Positions 1-7,670 of a DNA stretch of 64,000 nucleotides are shown here, piece after piece (the first letter of the stretch is position 1; every line of letters begins with the position of its first letter). The DNA lies in contig JANJTA010000013.1 of the NCBI GenBank assembly GCA_024711345.1, positions 1 through 64,000 of the forward strand, in the 5' to 3' direction. A model generated the notes under the pieces. It saw only the letters and a list, made by a program, of their open reading frames with translations, was not told the DNA's origin and did no database searches. Both the position numbers and the translations under genes were made by a program. The DNA comes from Rhodanobacter sp. GTDB lineage: Bacteria > Pseudomonadota > Gammaproteobacteria > Xanthomonadales > Rhodanobacteraceae.

Positions 1-164
1 TCTGCCCCCCCAGGGCGGGGGGGGGGCTGGGGGGGGGCGGGGGTGTGCCCCCCCCCCCCCGCGGTTGGTTGGGGGGGCCCCACCCCACCCCCACCCCCCC
101 GCGCGCGGGGGTCTACGTTGGGGGTGCGCGCCCCCCCCCCCAACCTACGGGCGTCGGGCGGCGC
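1..164. other. G/C homopolymer contig end
   Basis: This stretch is almost entirely runs of C and G (several of 7-13 identical bases) broken by a few A/T. It has no coding signal that agrees with the flanking gene, and the open frames across it are low-complexity Pro/Gly/Arg strings. It looks like a poor-quality contig end or sequencing artefact rather than biology. The true downstream neighbour of hom cannot be read. Confidence 0.6.
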
Positions 165-1244
165 TCAACCCAGCGCCAGCACGTCGCCCAGCAGCGCCTG
201 TGCGGTCACTTCGGGGCCGGCGCCCGGCCCCTGGATCACCAGCGGCTGGGCGTGGTAGCGGGTGGTGGTGAGCGCGAACTGGTTGTCGGTGCCGTACAGG
301 CGCGCGGCCGGGTGGCTCAGCGGCACTTCGGCGAGGCCGACGCGGGCGTGCCCGCGCTGGTTGAGCCGGGCCAGGAAGCGCAGCACGCAGCCGCGCGATT
401 TCGCTGCGGCGTAGCGCGCGGCCAGCGGCGCGTCGAGTTCGGCCAGCCGCGCCAGGAACGCTTCGGTGCCCAGTCCGCGCAGAGCCTCGGGCACCAGGGT
501 CTCCACCTGCACCTCGTCGGTGTCCAGCGCGAAGCCGGCGTGGCGGGCGATGATCAACAGCTTGCGCACCACGTCCTCGCCGGACAGGTCCGCGCGCGGG
601 TCGGGTTCGGTGTAGCCGAGCTGGCGCGCCTCGCGCAGCAGTTCGGAGAACGGACGGCTGCCGTCGTACTGGTTGAACAGCCAGGACACCGAACCGGAGA
701 ACACGCCTTCGAGGGTGAGCAGACCGTCGCCGCACGTGCGCAGTCGGCGCAGGGTGGACAGCACCGGCAAGCCGGCGCCAACCGTGGCCGAGTCGCCATA
801 GCGGCCGCCGTTCGCCAGCGCCGCCTGCAGCGCGCGCCAGCCGGACAGCTCGCCGCCGGCCAGCGCCTTGTTCGCGGTGACCACGTGGTAGCCGCGCCCC
901 AGCCATTCGGGGTGGCGCGCCGCCAGCGCCGTGCTGGCGGTGGCGTCGATGATCACCTTCACCCTCGCGCCGCTGGCGTCCAGCGCGGCGAGCAGGCTGG
1001 AGTTGTCGCGCGGTGCGCCGTACTGGTTCAGCTGCTCGCGCAGGTTGCGCCGGGCCAGGCGGGCCGGGTCGGTCTGCTGGCGCCGCGAGTTCGCCGCGCC
1101 GACCAGCCGCAGCGAACCCGCGGCCGAAGTATTGAGCAGCTTCAACAGCGCGCCGCCGACCACGCCGGTGCCGAGCAGCACGATCGCGATGGCGGGCGTT
1201 TCGCTCCGGACGCCCACCGCGCGTTCGGCCAGCACCGCGCTCAT
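165..1244 (-). CDS. hom: Homoserine dehydrogenase
   Basis: Reduces aspartate semialdehyde to homoserine with NAD(P)H, the branch-point step to threonine and methionine; cytoplasmic. The 359-residue product opens with a Rossmann motif (LLGTGVVGGALL, near residues 23-34). It has family segments in the catalytic domain such as TANKALAG and a GVFSGSVSWLFNQY stretch, and ends with a conserved RYHAQPLVIQGPGAG segment. There is no aspartokinase or ACT part, so it is the monofunctional form. The start ATG overlaps the metB stop by 4 bp (ATGA), so the two are translationally coupled. It is the last readable gene of the metX-metB-hom operon and should share the SAM-dependent control in front of metX. 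Confidence 0.93.
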   Translation of the reverse strand: MSAVLAERAVGVRSETPAIAIVLLGTGVVGGALLKLLNTSAAGSLRLVGAANSRRQQTDPARLARRNLREQLNQYGAPRDNSSLLAALDASGARVKVIIDATASTALAARHPEWLGRGYHVVTANKALAGGELSGWRALQAALANGGRYGDSATVGAGLPVLSTLRRLRTCGDGLLTLEGVFSGSVSWLFNQYDGSRPFSELLREARQLGYTEPDPRADLSGEDVVRKLLIIARHAGFALDTDEVQVETLVPEALRGLGTEAFLARLAELDAPLAARYAAAKSRGCVLRFLARLNQRGHARVGLAEVPLSHPAARLYGTDNQFALTTTRYHAQPLVIQGPGAGPEVTAQALLGDVLALG

Positions 1245-2428
1245 GCGAGCACCCGGCGTTTGGACGTCCGTACGGCAGCGGCGCGCAGCAGCGCCGCGTC
1301 GAGATCGCGCAGCAGGTCGTCGCCGTCCTCGATGCCCACCGACAAGCGCAGCAGGCTGTCGGCGATGCCGGCGGTGCGGCGCGCCTCCGGCGCCATCGAG
1401 GCATGCGTCATGCTGGCTGGATGCGCGATCAGGCTTTCCACGCCGCCCAGCGACTCGGCCAGCGAGAAGTACTGCAAGCCGTCGACGAAGGCCTCGATCT
1501 GCGCCACCTCGCCGTCCAGCTCGAAGCTCAGCATGGCGCCGAAACCCTGCTGCTGGCGCGCCGCCAGCGCGTGGCCCGGATGGCTGGCCAGGCCGGGGTA
1601 ATACACCTTGCGCACGGCCGCATGGCCGTCCAGCCGCTCGGCGATGCGCGCGGCGTTTTCCTGGTGCTGGCGCAGCCGGACCGACAAGGTGCGCAGGCCG
1701 CGCAAGGTGAGGTAGCTGTCGAACGGCGCGCCGGTGAGGCCGTTGCAGTTGGCCCACCACTTCAGCTGCTCGGCCAGCGCCGCGTCGCGCGCCACCGCGG
1801 CGCCGCCGACCACGTCGCTGTGGCCGTTGATGTACTTGGTGGTGGAGTGCACCACCACGTCGGCACCGAGCCGCAATGGCTGCTGCAGCGCCGGCGACAG
1901 GAAGGTGTTGTCGACCACCAGCAGCGCGCCCACCGCGTGCGCGGCCTGCGCCACGTGGCGGATGTCGGTGATGCGCAGCAGCGGGTTGCTCGGCGTTTCC
2001 ACCCACACCAGCGCCGGCTTCGCGGCGAGGCCCAGGGCCAGCGCGGCGGGGTCGGTGAGGTCGGCGAACTCGACCGTGAAGCGGCCCTTCTTCGCCCACG
2101 CGTCGAGCAGGCGCCAGGTGCCGCCGTAGCAGTCGTGTGCCGCCAGCACCCGCGCGCCGGCCGGCACCAGTTCCAGCGCCAATGCCACCGCCGCCATGCC
2201 GCTGGAGGTCACCACCGCAGCGGCGCCCTGCTCCAGCTCCGCCAGCGCCTCGCCGAGCAGGTCGCGGGTGGGGTTGCCGCTGCGCGAGTAGTCGTAGGCG
2301 CGCTTGCGGCCGAAGCCGGCGAAGCTGTAGTTGGTCGACAGGTGCAGCGCGGGCACCACGGCGCCGTGCTGGGTGTCGCTCTCGATCCCGGCGCGCACGG
2401 CGCGGGTACAGGGGGCGGGTTCGGTCAT
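1241..2428 (-). CDS. metB: Cystathionine gamma-synthase / O-acylhomoserine sulfhydrylase family (PLP)
   Basis: Condenses an O-acylhomoserine with cysteine (or sulfide) to cystathionine (or homocysteine); PLP enzyme of the Cys/Met-metabolism fold, cytoplasmic. The 395-residue product shows the N-terminal YSRSGNPT signature, the VVTSSGMAA phosphate-binding turn, VVDNTFLSPALQQP, and the PLP lysine in HSTTKYINGHSDV (K198). A start at 2428 is chosen because GGAG precedes it at a proper distance, and a longer frame upstream has no family residues. It lies 139 bp downstream of metX across a dispersed inverted repeat and overlaps hom by 4 bp. The context (MetX-type acyltransferase, homoserine dehydrogenase) fits methionine synthesis. 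Sequence alone does not settle whether cysteine or sulfide is the real partner. Confidence 0.9.
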   Translation of the reverse strand: MTEPAPCTRAVRAGIESDTQHGAVVPALHLSTNYSFAGFGRKRAYDYSRSGNPTRDLLGEALAELEQGAAAVVTSSGMAAVALALELVPAGARVLAAHDCYGGTWRLLDAWAKKGRFTVEFADLTDPAALALGLAAKPALVWVETPSNPLLRITDIRHVAQAAHAVGALLVVDNTFLSPALQQPLRLGADVVVHSTTKYINGHSDVVGGAAVARDAALAEQLKWWANCNGLTGAPFDSYLTLRGLRTLSVRLRQHQENAARIAERLDGHAAVRKVYYPGLASHPGHALAARQQQGFGAMLSFELDGEVAQIEAFVDGLQYFSLAESLGGVESLIAHPASMTHASMAPEARRTAGIADSLLRLSVGIEDGDDLLRDLDAALLRAAAVRTSKRRVLA

Positions 2429-2475
2429 CTCAATCTCCAGGTCTTTCGTCAGTCTGTGGATGCAGGCTCTTGTGT

Positions 2476-2546
2476 AGGGCGGGCACTGCCCGCCGGCTCT
2501 TCGACGACACATCACGACCCCAAGAGCGGCTGGCGGTGCCCGCCCT
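2476..2546. repeat. Inverted repeat between metX and metB
   Basis: Two arms of about 25 bases (2476-2501 and 2522-2546) are near-perfect reverse complements. They share the cores AGGGCGGGCACTGCCCGCC and its complement, separated by 20 bases. It is a REP-like intergenic repeat inside an operon, so the transcript would carry a long hairpin between metX and metB. It may affect mRNA stability or the relative expression of the two genes; that part is inference. Confidence 0.75.
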
Positions 2547-2567
2547 GCGAAACCGGAACGCCCGCTC

Positions 2568-3590
2568 CTACGCGAGCGCGTCGCGCAGCAGCGGCGCGAG
2601 CTGTTCGGGTTCCTTCAGGAAGGCGTCGTGGCCGTACGGCGACTCGACCACTTCCAGCGTGGCCGGCCCATGCAGGCGGCGCTGCAGTTCGCACAGGTCG
2701 GCCAGCGGCACCAGCCGGTCGGAGGGAAAGCCGATCAGCGTGGCCGGTACGGGGACGCGCTCGGGCTGCACGTCGTGCAGGTCGATCGACTCGGACAGCG
2801 CGAGGAAGCGCTCGGCGTCGAAGCGCTCGACGAAGCGGCGGCCCTGATGCGCGAGGTAATCCTCGACCGGGAAGTGGAAGCGCTCCTCGCGCCACTCCGG
2901 GCCACCGGCGAACCGCCGGCCGAACTCGGCGCTGCCGCGGTAGGTGGTGATCGCCAGCTGGCGCGACAGCGCCAGCGCCTCGTCGACCCGCCCGCTGGCC
3001 TGACCCAGCCGCACGATGCCGCGCTGCACGCTGCGCTGCGCCGTGCTGAGCGGGTGCGGGCGGTGCGCGCCGGCCAGCAGCAGCAGGCGCTCGACGCGGC
3101 GCGGGTGCCGTGCGGCGAACGCCAGCGCCACCATCGCGCCATAGGAGGAGCCGACGAAAGCGTGCGCCTGCACGATGCCCAGCTCGCCGAGCAGCGCGGC
3201 CAGCGCGTCGGCCTGGTCCTCGCTGGAGACCGCGCCGGCGCCGAGCCGGTCCGGGCCGAGCCAGTCGATCGACAGCACACGCCAGCGCTCCAGGTCGATC
3301 GCCGCGCCGCGGCCGACCAGCGCCTGCCACCAGCCCGGTGCCGCGGCGGTATCCAGCGCGGTGACGTCACGGTCGGCCGAGATGCCGCCCTGCACGATCA
3401 CGGTGGGCGCGCCCGCGGCGCCGCACCACAGGTAGTCCACATCCACCTCGCGCGGGCCGCTGCCGTACTTCGGATTGAGCCGCACTCGGCGCGTGCCGCG
3501 CTGGGCGGCCAGCCGCGCGCGCGCCTCGGGCAGAACGGCGAAGGCGGCCTGGCTGGCTTCGCTACGGCGGGCTTCGGGCTGGAACGTCAT
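2568..3590 (-). CDS. metX: Homoserine O-acyltransferase, MetX-like (alpha/beta hydrolase)
   Basis: Activates the homoserine hydroxyl by acylation, the first committed step to methionine; cytoplasmic. The 340-residue product has the alpha/beta-hydrolase nucleophile elbow GSSYG (Ser149), an Asp in PSDRLVP and a His in SPYGHDAF, which make the catalytic triad in MetX order. It is somewhat shorter than typical MetX (about 370-380 residues). The acyl donor (acetyl- or succinyl-CoA) and even the acceptor (homoserine versus serine) vary in Xanthomonadales MetX relatives, so specificity is open. The start at 3590 is chosen for the GGAGAG just upstream. The frame runs further back, into the riboswitch, and is not expected to be translated. 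First gene of the metX-metB-hom operon; its TAG stop lies in a GTAGGAGC repeat motif. Confidence 0.88.
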   Translation of the reverse strand: MTFQPEARRSEASQAAFAVLPEARARLAAQRGTRRVRLNPKYGSGPREVDVDYLWCGAAGAPTVIVQGGISADRDVTALDTAAAPGWWQALVGRGAAIDLERWRVLSIDWLGPDRLGAGAVSSEDQADALAALLGELGIVQAHAFVGSSYGAMVALAFAARHPRRVERLLLLAGAHRPHPLSTAQRSVQRGIVRLGQASGRVDEALALSRQLAITTYRGSAEFGRRFAGGPEWREERFHFPVEDYLAHQGRRFVERFDAERFLALSESIDLHDVQPERVPVPATLIGFPSDRLVPLADLCELQRRLHGPATLEVVESPYGHDAFLKEPEQLAPLLRDALA

Positions 3591-3704
3591 GGGACTCTCT
3601 CCGGTCGGCATCGCCCTGCGAAGTACCGGAAAGGCCGCCAGCCCCGGTTTCGGCGGCAGATCGCCGCGAGCCGGATGACGCCCATCTTCCGGCAGGTGCC
3701 GCAG

Positions 3705-3795
3705 CACCTCCGCAGGAGTTGGCACCGTGGCGGAAACGCTCCGCAGGTTGCCCCGGCTTCAAAGGGCCTGTCCCTCAGCCGGTCTCGATGAGTGG
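3705..3795 (-). promoter_or_regulatory. SAM-I riboswitch (S-box leader) of metX
   Basis: Read on the minus strand from about 3795, the leader carries the S-box conserved blocks in order. They are GAGACC, then GAGGGACAGGCCC with UUUGAAGCC, then GGGGCAACC, a variable P3 hairpin (GCGGA/UUCCGC), and finally GGUGCCAACUCCUGC. These are the core SAM-I aptamer elements (kink-turn side, SAM pocket, J4/1). Downstream, before the metX start, a perfect 6-bp hairpin with a 4-base loop (3694-3709) overlaps the 3' side of the aptamer, followed by further GC-rich hairpins. No clear U-tract is seen, so control may be at translation, or by termination through an unidentified hairpin. High SAM is expected to turn the operon off. 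Confidence 0.93.
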
Positions 3796-3800
3796 AGCGG

Positions 3801-3830
3801 ATAGTGCGGCCTTTTCCCGATCATTGTCAA
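3801..3830 (-). promoter_or_regulatory. Putative sigma-70 promoter of metX operon
   Basis: On the minus strand a perfect TTGACA (3830-3825) is followed after an 18-base spacer by CACTAT (3806-3801), a weak -10. The predicted start of transcription, about 3795, falls at the first bases of the SAM-I aptamer, which supports the assignment. The -35 box is separated by one base from the tandem met boxes at 3832-3855. Confidence 0.6.
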
Positions 3831-3831
3831 T

Positions 3832-3855
3832 AGACGTCTAAACGTCTAGACGCAT
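3832..3855. promoter_or_regulatory. Three tandem met boxes (putative MetJ operator)
   Basis: Three contiguous 8-bp units match the MetJ met-box consensus AGACGTCT: AGACGTCT (3832-3839, 8 of 8), AAACGTCT (3840-3847, 7 of 8) and AGACGCAT (3848-3855, 6 of 8). MetJ dimers are known to bind side by side on such arrays. The array lies immediately upstream of the metX -35 box, in the region divergent from the peroxiredoxin gene. A MetJ-like protein is encoded in this window at 48234-48767. Confidence 0.85.
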
Positions 3856-3940
3856 ATATGGATATTCGATCAGGTCATTTGCCGACCGCGCTGCGGCGGA
3901 GCCAAGCTCGACCCACCGCGACATTCCCACGGAGACCATC

Positions 3941-4576
3941 ATGAGCCTGCAGCTGGGCGACACCGCCCCCGACTTCACCCTCGACTCCACCGAGGGCCCG
4001 ATCCGCTTCCACGACTATGCCGGCGACCGCTGGGTGGTGTTCTTCTCGCATCCGAAGGACTACACCCCGGTGTGCACCACCGAACTGGGCGCGTTCGCCG
4101 CCCGCAAGGCCGAGTTCGACGCACGCCACGCGCGGCTGCTCGGCCTGTCGGTGGATTCGGTAGCCGACCACCAAGGCTGGGCGAAGGACATCGCGGACGT
4201 GGGCGGCACCGCGCTGAACTACCCGCTGCTGGCCGACCCGGCGCTGGAAGTGGCGAAGCTGTACGGCATGTTCCATCCCAAGGCCGACCCCAGGGTCACC
4301 GTGCGCTCGGTGTTCGTGATCGACCCGCAGAAGAAGGTGCGCCTGATCCTCACCTACCCGCCCAGCGCCGGCCGCAACGTGGACGAGGTGCTGCGGGTGC
4401 TCGATTCGCTGCAGCTCACCGACGGCCGCAAGCTGACCACGCCGGTGGACTGGCGGCCCGGCGAGGAGGTGATCATCGCGCCCTCGGTCTCCGACGACGA
4501 CGCGAAGAAGCTCTACCCCGGCGGCTGGAAGACGCTGAAGTCGTACCTGCGCCTGGTGCCCGCGCCGCAGGCCTGA
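3941..4576 (+). CDS. 1-Cys peroxiredoxin (AhpC/TSA, Prx6 type)
   Basis: Reduces hydrogen peroxide and organic hydroperoxides in the cytoplasm. The 211-residue product has the peroxidatic cysteine in DYTPVCTTELGAF (Cys45), the Prx6-type segment HPKDYTPVCTTE, and the long C-terminal domain (PGEEVIIAPSVSDDDAKKLYPGGW) typical of this subgroup. No second cysteine is visible, so it is the 1-Cys form that depends on an external thiol. It is divergent from the metX operon. The tandem met boxes lie in the shared upstream region, about 85 bp before its start, so co-regulation is possible but unproven. Confidence 0.93.
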   Translation: MSLQLGDTAPDFTLDSTEGPIRFHDYAGDRWVVFFSHPKDYTPVCTTELGAFAARKAEFDARHARLLGLSVDSVADHQGWAKDIADVGGTALNYPLLADPALEVAKLYGMFHPKADPRVTVRSVFVIDPQKKVRLILTYPPSAGRNVDEVLRVLDSLQLTDGRKLTTPVDWRPGEEVIIAPSVSDDDAKKLYPGGWKTLKSYLRLVPAPQA

Positions 4577-4647
4577 CGCGCTGCGCGCTCCGCCTGCGCG
4601 CAGCGGGAGGAGCACAATCAACGCTTTCTCTCCCCAGCTTCCTCTCC

Positions 4648-5661
4648 ATGAGCATCCGGCAAGACCTCTCCGCCGCCGTCGGCCACACTCCATTGCTGCG
4701 CCTGCGCCACGCCTCCGCCCTGACCGGCTGCGAGATCCTGGGCAAGGCTGAGTTCCTCAACCCCGGCGGCTCGATCAAGGACCGTACCGCGCTGGGCCTG
4801 TTGCTGGACGCCGAACGGCGCGGGCAGCTCCGCCCCGGCGGGCGCATCGTCGAGGGCACCGCCGGCAACACCGGGATCGGCCTGGCCCTGCTCGGCGCCA
4901 GCCGCGGCTACCGCACCACGATCTTCATGCCGGACACGCAGAGCCGCGAGAAGATCGACGCGCTGCGCATCGCCGGCGCCGAGGTGCGGCTGGTGCCCGC
5001 GGTGCCGTACAAGGACCCGCGCCACTACGCGCACCAGGCCCGCGGCTACTCCGAGGCGGCGAACACGGCCGAGCCGGGCAGCGCGTGGTTCGCCAACCAG
5101 TTCGACAACACCGCCAACCGCGACTGGCACGAAGCCACCACCGGGCCGGAGATCTGGGACGACGCCGGCGGCCGCGTCGACGGCTTCGTCTGCGCCGCCG
5201 GCACCGGCGGCACCCTCGCCGGCGTGGGCCGCGCGCTGAAATCGCGCAACCCCCGCGTGCGCATCGCGCTGGCCGACCCGGCCGGCTCGGCGCTGGCCAG
5301 TTACGTCAACACCGGCGAGCTGGTCGCCAGCGGCAACTCGATCAGCGAGGGCATCGGCTCCAGCCGGGTCACCGCGAACTTCGACGGCGCGCCGATCGAC
5401 CTGGCCTGGTCGATCCCCGACGACGAGTCGGTGCCGCTGCTGCACCGCCTGCTCGCCGAGGAAGGCTGGTGCACCGGCGGCTCCAGCGGCGTCAACCTGG
5501 CCGGCGCGATCCGCCTGGCGCGCGAACTCGGTCCCGGCCACACCATCGTCACCGTGCTCGCCGACGCCGGCACCCGCTACCAGGCCAAGCTGTTCAACCC
5601 GGCGTTCCTGCGCAGCAAGAGCATCCCGGTGCCGGACTGGCTGGCCACCGCCTTCCCGTAG
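4648..5661 (+). CDS. cysK: Cysteine synthase family protein (PLP)
   Basis: Makes cysteine from O-acetylserine (or a related activated serine) and sulfide; cytoplasmic PLP enzyme. The 337-residue product has the N-terminal VGHTPLLRL, the PLP lysine in NPGGSIKDRTA (K44), the substrate-binding loop EGTAGNTGIGL, the phosphate loop CAAGTGGTLAGVGRAL and the C-terminal CTGGSSGVN. It is longer than the ~315-residue classical CysK and ends in a short extra segment. The TAG stop lies within the left arm of a GTAGGAGC inverted repeat. It follows the peroxiredoxin by 71 bp. Cystathionine beta-synthase-like or O-phosphoserine use cannot be excluded from sequence. Confidence 0.9.
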   Translation: MSIRQDLSAAVGHTPLLRLRHASALTGCEILGKAEFLNPGGSIKDRTALGLLLDAERRGQLRPGGRIVEGTAGNTGIGLALLGASRGYRTTIFMPDTQSREKIDALRIAGAEVRLVPAVPYKDPRHYAHQARGYSEAANTAEPGSAWFANQFDNTANRDWHEATTGPEIWDDAGGRVDGFVCAAGTGGTLAGVGRALKSRNPRVRIALADPAGSALASYVNTGELVASGNSISEGIGSSRVTANFDGAPIDLAWSIPDDESVPLLHRLLAEEGWCTGGSSGVNLAGAIRLARELGPGHTIVTVLADAGTRYQAKLFNPAFLRSKSIPVPDWLATAFP

Positions 5662-5738
5662 GAGCCCGCTCGCGGGCGATGGTTTGAAAGCGGGAATTCG
5701 GGGCTCGCAGGGGCAATCGCCCGCGAGCGGGCTCCTAC
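5658..5738. repeat. REP-like inverted repeat, GTAGGAGCCCGC type
   Basis: Perfect 23-bp arms at 5658-5680 and 5716-5738, each beginning with GTAGGAGCCCGC on its own strand, are separated by 35 bases. The right arm recurs exactly at 18073-18095, so it is a dispersed element. The cysK stop codon TAG (5659-5661) is part of the left arm. It probably acts as a transcript-end hairpin. Confidence 0.85.
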
Positions 5739-5771
5739 AAAAGCAGCGCAGCGTCCTGCTAACGTAGGCGG

Positions 5772-6491
5772 ATGACTCCCTCCCCCGACACGTCCGCGCT
5801 GCACGACCGGCTGCAGCGCGATGGCTTCGCCTTCGTCACCGCCGACGTCATGCGCCGCCTGCTGGATGCGCCCACGCTGGACGACTGGCCCGCGTTCGCC
5901 GACAGTTGGAACGACCTGGCGCCGGATACTTACCTCGCCGCCAGCGGCCGCCACCGGCGCCGCCGCCACGCCACCTTCAGCGCCGACGCCGACGGCATCC
6001 GCCGCGAGGCGCACCAGCCGCACTTCCAGAGCCTCCGGTACAACCCGCTGCAGGGCGACATCCAGCGCTGGTTCGAGCCGGTCGAGCCGGCGATCGCCGA
6101 CGGCGCCAGCCTGCGCCGCGTCCTCGGCTTCTGCCGCGACTGCTTCGGCGCACTGGCCCCGGCCACCCGCCGCTGGCACGTCGAGGTGCACCAGTTCCGC
6201 ATCGAGGCGCGCGCGGACGAGGCCGGCGAGCCCACCCCCGAAGGCGTGCACCGCGACGGCGTGGACTACGTGCTGGTACTGCTGATCGACCGCGCGAACA
6301 TCGAGCGCGGCACCACCACCATCCACGCGCCGGACGGCCGCGAGCTGGGCAGCTTCACCCTCGCCCACGCTTTCGACGCGGCGCTGGTCGACGACCACCG
6401 CGTGTTCCACGGCGTCACCCCGGTCACCCCGCTCGACCCGCAGCAGCCCTCGCACCGCGACGTGCTGGTAGTGACGTTCAAGGCGGCTTGA
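5772..6491 (+). CDS. 2OG-Fe(II) dioxygenase family protein (PF10014 type)
   Basis: Likely a non-heme iron, 2-oxoglutarate-dependent hydroxylase; the family includes bacterial free-amino-acid hydroxylases such as isoleucine dioxygenase, but the substrate here is unknown. The 239-residue product has an HxD motif in PEGVHRDGVDYVLV (about residue 160), a distal His in DDHRVFHGVTPV, and further conserved stretches (WHVEVHQFRI, RGTTTIHAPDG). Length matches the family. It starts 110 bp after cysK beyond a repeat and is followed closely by the DUF1304 gene. Cytoplasmic; no signal peptide. Confidence 0.8.
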   Translation: MTPSPDTSALHDRLQRDGFAFVTADVMRRLLDAPTLDDWPAFADSWNDLAPDTYLAASGRHRRRRHATFSADADGIRREAHQPHFQSLRYNPLQGDIQRWFEPVEPAIADGASLRRVLGFCRDCFGALAPATRRWHVEVHQFRIEARADEAGEPTPEGVHRDGVDYVLVLLIDRANIERGTTTIHAPDGRELGSFTLAHAFDAALVDDHRVFHGVTPVTPLDPQQPSHRDVLVVTFKAA

Positions 6492-6534
6492 CCTGCGCTA
6501 CGCTGGCACGCGCCTCGACCACCCCGGAGACCGC

Positions 6535-6897
6535 ATGTCCGTCGCCGCCAATCTCGTGATCGGCCTGATCGCGCTGCTGCACGTCTGGTTCCTGATCCTG
6601 GAGATGTTCCTGTGGACGCGGCCCTCCGGCCGCAAGGCTTTCGGCACCACGGCGGAGTTCGCCGAGCAGTCGAAGGCGCTGGCCGCGAACCAGGGCCTGT
6701 ACAACGGCTTCCTCGCCGCCGGACTGGTGTGGGGGCTGCTGCTCGGCCACGGCGCCGCCGGCTTCAGCGTCAAGCTGTTCTTCCTCACCTGCGTGCTGAT
6801 CGCCGGCCTCTACGGCGGGCTGACCGCGGCGCGCAAGATCCTGCTGTTCCAGGCCCTGCCGGCGCTGGTCGGCATCGTGCTGATCCACCTGGCCTGA
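6535..6897 (+). CDS. DUF1304 membrane protein
   Basis: A 120-residue inner-membrane protein with four predicted hydrophobic helices (about residues 5-28, 52-70, 76-95 and 100-118). The conserved DUF1304 features are a HVWFLILEMFLW first helix and a NQGLYNGFLAAGLVWG segment. Function is unknown for the family. It lies 43 bp after the dioxygenase gene and just before the M24 gene, on the same strand, so the three may be co-transcribed. Confidence 0.85.
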   Translation: MSVAANLVIGLIALLHVWFLILEMFLWTRPSGRKAFGTTAEFAEQSKALAANQGLYNGFLAAGLVWGLLLGHGAAGFSVKLFFLTCVLIAGLYGGLTAARKILLFQALPALVGIVLIHLA

Positions 6898-6911
6898 TCG
6901 CATCCGGCGCC

Positions 6912-7574
6912 ATGGCCAGCCCTTCGCGCGAAGCAGTCGGACCCGCCTTCGATCCCGCCCTGATGCAGCGCGCCCGCGAGAAGACCTGGGCCGCGCTGCA
7001 TGGCATCCGCGCGCGCATGCGCCCGGGCATCAGCGAGGACGAGGCGAAAGCCGCGGCGCGGGAGGTGTGCCGCGAGCTGGGCTGCGAGCGGCTGTGGCAC
7101 CCGCTGATCATCCGCATCGGCACCAACACCACCAAGACGTACCGGCAACGCTCCGATCCGAACGTGCGGCTGGGCGAGAACGACAGCTACTTCATCGACC
7201 TCGGCCTGGTGTTCGACGGCCACGAGGGCGACGTCGGCGACACCTTCGTGGTCGGCCACGCGCCGCAGCGGCAGGCCTGCGCGGACGCGGCGCGCGCGTT
7301 GTTCGGCGAAGTGGCCGCGGCGTGGCGCGCGCAGGGGCTGAGCGGCCAGGCGCTGTACGCGTTCGCCGGCGAGCGCGCCGCGGCCATGGGCTGGCGGCTC
7401 AACCACGCGATCAAGGGCCACCGCGTCGGCGATTTCCCGCATGCCATCCACAAGGCCGGCGACCTCGGCGACTTGCCGGCGCCCCCGTCCAGCGGGCTGT
7501 GGATCCTGGAGATCCAGATCGCGCACCCGACCGAACCGTTCGGCGCGTTTCACGAGGATCTGCTCTCGGCATAA
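6912..7574 (+). CDS. M24 family metallopeptidase-like protein
   Basis: A 220-residue protein with the pita-bread fold of Xaa-Pro aminopeptidase and methionine aminopeptidase. The expected metal ligands can be followed: Asp in FIDLGLVF, Asp in GDVGDTFVVG, His in PHAIHKAG, Glu in WILEIQIAH and a final Glu near FGAFHED. It lacks the N-terminal creatinase domain of full prolidases, so it is the compact catalytic unit. The substrate is unknown, and the spacing of the first two ligands is longer than usual, so activity is not certain. It begins 14 bp after the DUF1304 stop. Confidence 0.78.
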   Translation: MASPSREAVGPAFDPALMQRAREKTWAALHGIRARMRPGISEDEAKAAAREVCRELGCERLWHPLIIRIGTNTTKTYRQRSDPNVRLGENDSYFIDLGLVFDGHEGDVGDTFVVGHAPQRQACADAARALFGEVAAAWRAQGLSGQALYAFAGERAAAMGWRLNHAIKGHRVGDFPHAIHKAGDLGDLPAPPSSGLWILEIQIAHPTEPFGAFHEDLLSA

Positions 7575-7670
7575 CCGGCCGCCGGCGATGCTCGTTGAAA
7601 AAAACCGCGAGGGAAAGCATGTAAGACGTTCGCTCGCTGCCGTTGCGCAGCCTTTTCCGGAGTCCCGCCC

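Noticed and set aside
1262..1271. GGACGTCC near the end of metB, like a met box
   Set aside because: Single unit inside coding sequence with no tandem neighbour; MetJ needs at least two adjacent boxes.
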